Assembly: GCA_036937835.1 (NCBI GenBank) | Contig: CM072879.1 | Span: forward strand, 14,439,001-14,503,000 | From: Pampus argenteus | Lineage: Eukaryota; Chordata; Actinopteri; Scombriformes; Stromateidae | Direction: 5' to 3' | DNA: 64,000 nt | Shown here: piece after piece, positions 62,135 to 64,000 of the stretch | Numbering within the stretch: position 1 is the stretch's first letter | How the letters are laid out: the number at the start of each line of letters is the position of its first letter | Position numbers and translations under genes: made by a program | Notes under the pieces: generated by a model | The model's database searches: none | The model's input: only the letters and a program-made list of their open reading frames with translations | What the model was told of the DNA's origin: nothing

Positions 62135-63862
62135 AGCACAAACTTTGCACTTCTCTCAATCTTTTGAAAAGAATATGCAGCAGAGAATGACCTCTGAGGC
62201 TCTTTAAACCTCTGGATGAAGTGAATAATTTACACCAGGTCATAAGAGGTTTTTGCCAGTATAATGGACAATAATGACTGCTCTAATGTATGAGTACAGC
62301 TCAGTCTATTAAGGTCAGCATGAATATGACCTTACCTCTCCTCAAATATTAAATACTATTGCACAATATCAACAGACCAGAAAGAATAATATTTCACCAC
62401 AGCAGCAGCAGAAGTAGCTGTAGTCATTTGATATATTCTAAGTAAAACTCCTGTGGTCCTGAGCAGGTCCAGAGGAATCCATACAGGACTATAAAGTACC
62501 TTTGCAGATCAAAGCTGTGAAAAACTACATCAATATTTGATGGTGGAAAGCAGAATTTTGTCCGTGAATCAAAATCCCCTGTTTCAGTGACACTTTCTTC
62601 AGCGCACAAAATGAAATCATGTTAGAGGTTGGAAAGTGTCAGCCCTGTTTGAGGCAACCACCCATAGTTGTTTCTGGGTGGTTGGTATATATACATATAT
62701 ATATATACATATACATATATGATGTTAATCTAAAACAGGTAATCTAAGTCAGATTGGAATCATCAAATGTAAATAAAAGGAGCTAAAACTTGAAATATGT
62801 ATTATGTTACATAGTGTAATGCAATTACCCTGATTTTATAATCATGTTTTGGTCTTCTCTTGTTAGTCTCTTGTTGTAATTGACTTTGGGTTTGTGTGTG
62901 TTTTTGAACTACAGAAAGCAGCTGCATTAGCAGAAGCTGATGGGAATCCTATAAACAATAAGAACATATTACATTATCCAATTTAGATCATGTTTGTCTG
63001 CAAAAAGGTGTACAGCATATGGGACTAGACCTCTTCAACAGTGTTGCAATGTGGCAGGAACAGAGGAGCTCTTTGTCATCTCTGTCATGTCCAGTCACCT
63101 TTCACTGAAAAACCTGTTCAACAGACAGGACTTGTCTGGCACTCTGCTCACACAAACAATCTTCCCCTGCACAAACATGTTTCTTTTTTACAGTCTCCTT
63201 CTTGCCCAAGGAGAGAGCAAGTGAGGTTGCATATTCATGACGGTTGCATGTATTGTCATGTTATAGCGAAAGACAGGTAATATTGTACATACATACTACA
63301 TCTACACACTAACAAATGCATGACCCATAGTGGTTAGGATGCACAGGAGGTCATGCAAAAGATAGATCTCGACAATAAAAGATGCATTTTGCCTGTTTGA
63401 GAATGATAGCTGATAGCCAAGCCATTTTGGGGGAGGGGGGCACATCCATCATGTAAAAAAAACCCTAGGGGCAGCACCTGCCTGCAAGAACACACACGCA
63501 TTTTTTTTCCCAAGCACATACACACAGAGCATGCAGGGCCAGTGGAGGCTGTTGCTGTGGATGGTGTGAGGTGCAGAGTGGGGCCCCTCTTGGGCTCAGG
63601 GTCTTTGTTCCTCTTTCATGGGCTCTGCTTCCCTCTGATGATGGGCCCATTGTCCGTGCTTCCAGTGGACCTGCACCATTCAGGCCTGCTGATAAAGCCT
63701 CCTTTCACAAAACCGAAGAAGGAGGAAGGCAGTGATGGGAGTGTGGAAAGGCAAAGGAGATGGAAAGGCAGAGTGGGTTAAAGGCAGGAAAGAAAGGGTT
63801 GTGATGGAGGAGAGAGTTATGGAATGGTGAGTGAGGTGGGTGAGATTTTTAAAGGCTAGTCC

Positions 63863-63884
63863 AAAAAAAAAAAAAAAAAAAAAA
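63863..63884. repeat. Poly-A run of 22
   Basis: A homopolymer near the right edge. The preceding sequence is purine-rich and not a recognised retroposon. Confidence 0.93.
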
Positions 63885-64000
63885 CATCATAGGTCGAACA
63901 TAGAAGAACAAAAGAACAATTCAACTGGACCGGAGAATTTCAAGGTAGATGAAAAAAAATAAAAGGTTTTACTTGCTTCCCTCGTCGGCTCCACATCTGC

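Larger units (their letters stand above)
51701..64000. other. Downstream intergenic sequence, no gene seen
   Basis: No exon, RNA gene or intact transposon was recognised on either strand. The longest frame, 51829-52518 (+), is built of low-complexity sequence and ends in a (GT)n microsatellite, so I do not call it. The region holds (GT)n arrays at 52485, 56799, 60449 and 60985, (AC)n at 62112, TTTC repeats near 53771 and 58800, AT-rich dinucleotide tracts near 58467 and 62687, a composite interspersed repeat at 55285-55580, and a poly-A run at 63863-63884. Unique blocks such as 53040-53470 and 61560-61930 remain unexplained. Confidence 0.65.

Noticed and set aside
1..64000. tRNA genes, CRISPR arrays, operons, phage or defence systems
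   Set aside because: No tRNA A/B box pair with cloverleaf, no regularly spaced direct repeats with unique spacers, and no bacterial-type coding. The window is vertebrate.

Overview
This window is vertebrate nuclear DNA, almost certainly from a ray-finned (teleost, probably percomorph) fish. The evidence is an intron-rich vertebrate gene with GT-AG junctions, very frequent (AC)n/(GT)n/(CT)n microsatellites, and degraded interspersed repeats of families I recognise from many percomorph genomes, including a Tc1-like transposase relic and a LINE reverse-transcriptase relic. There are no bacterial operons, CRISPR arrays, phage genes, rRNA genes or recognisable tRNA genes. Nearly all long open frames are low-complexity artefacts of microsatellites and purine- or pyrimidine-rich tracts.

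The only protein-coding gene I can support is ephrin-A3 (efna3), complete on the + strand in five coding exons: 1996-2108, 42180-42481, 42726-42791, 44387-44464 and 49277-49395. Joined, they give 678 nt, a 225-residue protein plus stop. It has an N-terminal signal peptide, a full ephrin receptor-binding domain, a short spacer and a C-terminal hydrophobic GPI-attachment tail. The Eph-binding loop FQRYSAFSLGYEF, the RREGYTVQV strand and the VCC end of the domain place it with ephrin-A3 rather than A1, A2, A4 or A5. I cannot tell which fish paralogue (efna3a or efna3b) it is.

Layout: 1-1380 is upstream sequence with no gene seen. About 1390-1995 is a CpG- and GC-box-containing promoter/5' leader with several small upstream ORFs. 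Intron 1 (2109-42179, 40.1 kb) is very large and holds microsatellites, long strand-asymmetric purine/pyrimidine tracts, three G-quadruplex-type motifs, repeat relics, and unique stretches that may be cis-regulatory. Introns 2-4 are 244, 1595 and 4812 bp; intron 4 carries the Tc1 relic. The 3' UTR probably runs from 49396 to about 51.7 kb, with several possible poly(A) signals. From about 51.7 kb to the end I see only intergenic DNA with microsatellites and one composite repeat.

I found no undescribed multi-gene system. The points most worth a second look are repeat-derived sequence ending about 30 bp upstream of the exon 2 acceptor, the frame-neutral exon 4 cassette, the uORF-rich leader, the apparent lack of a miR-210 seed match in the 3' UTR, and opposed G4-type motifs in intron 1.
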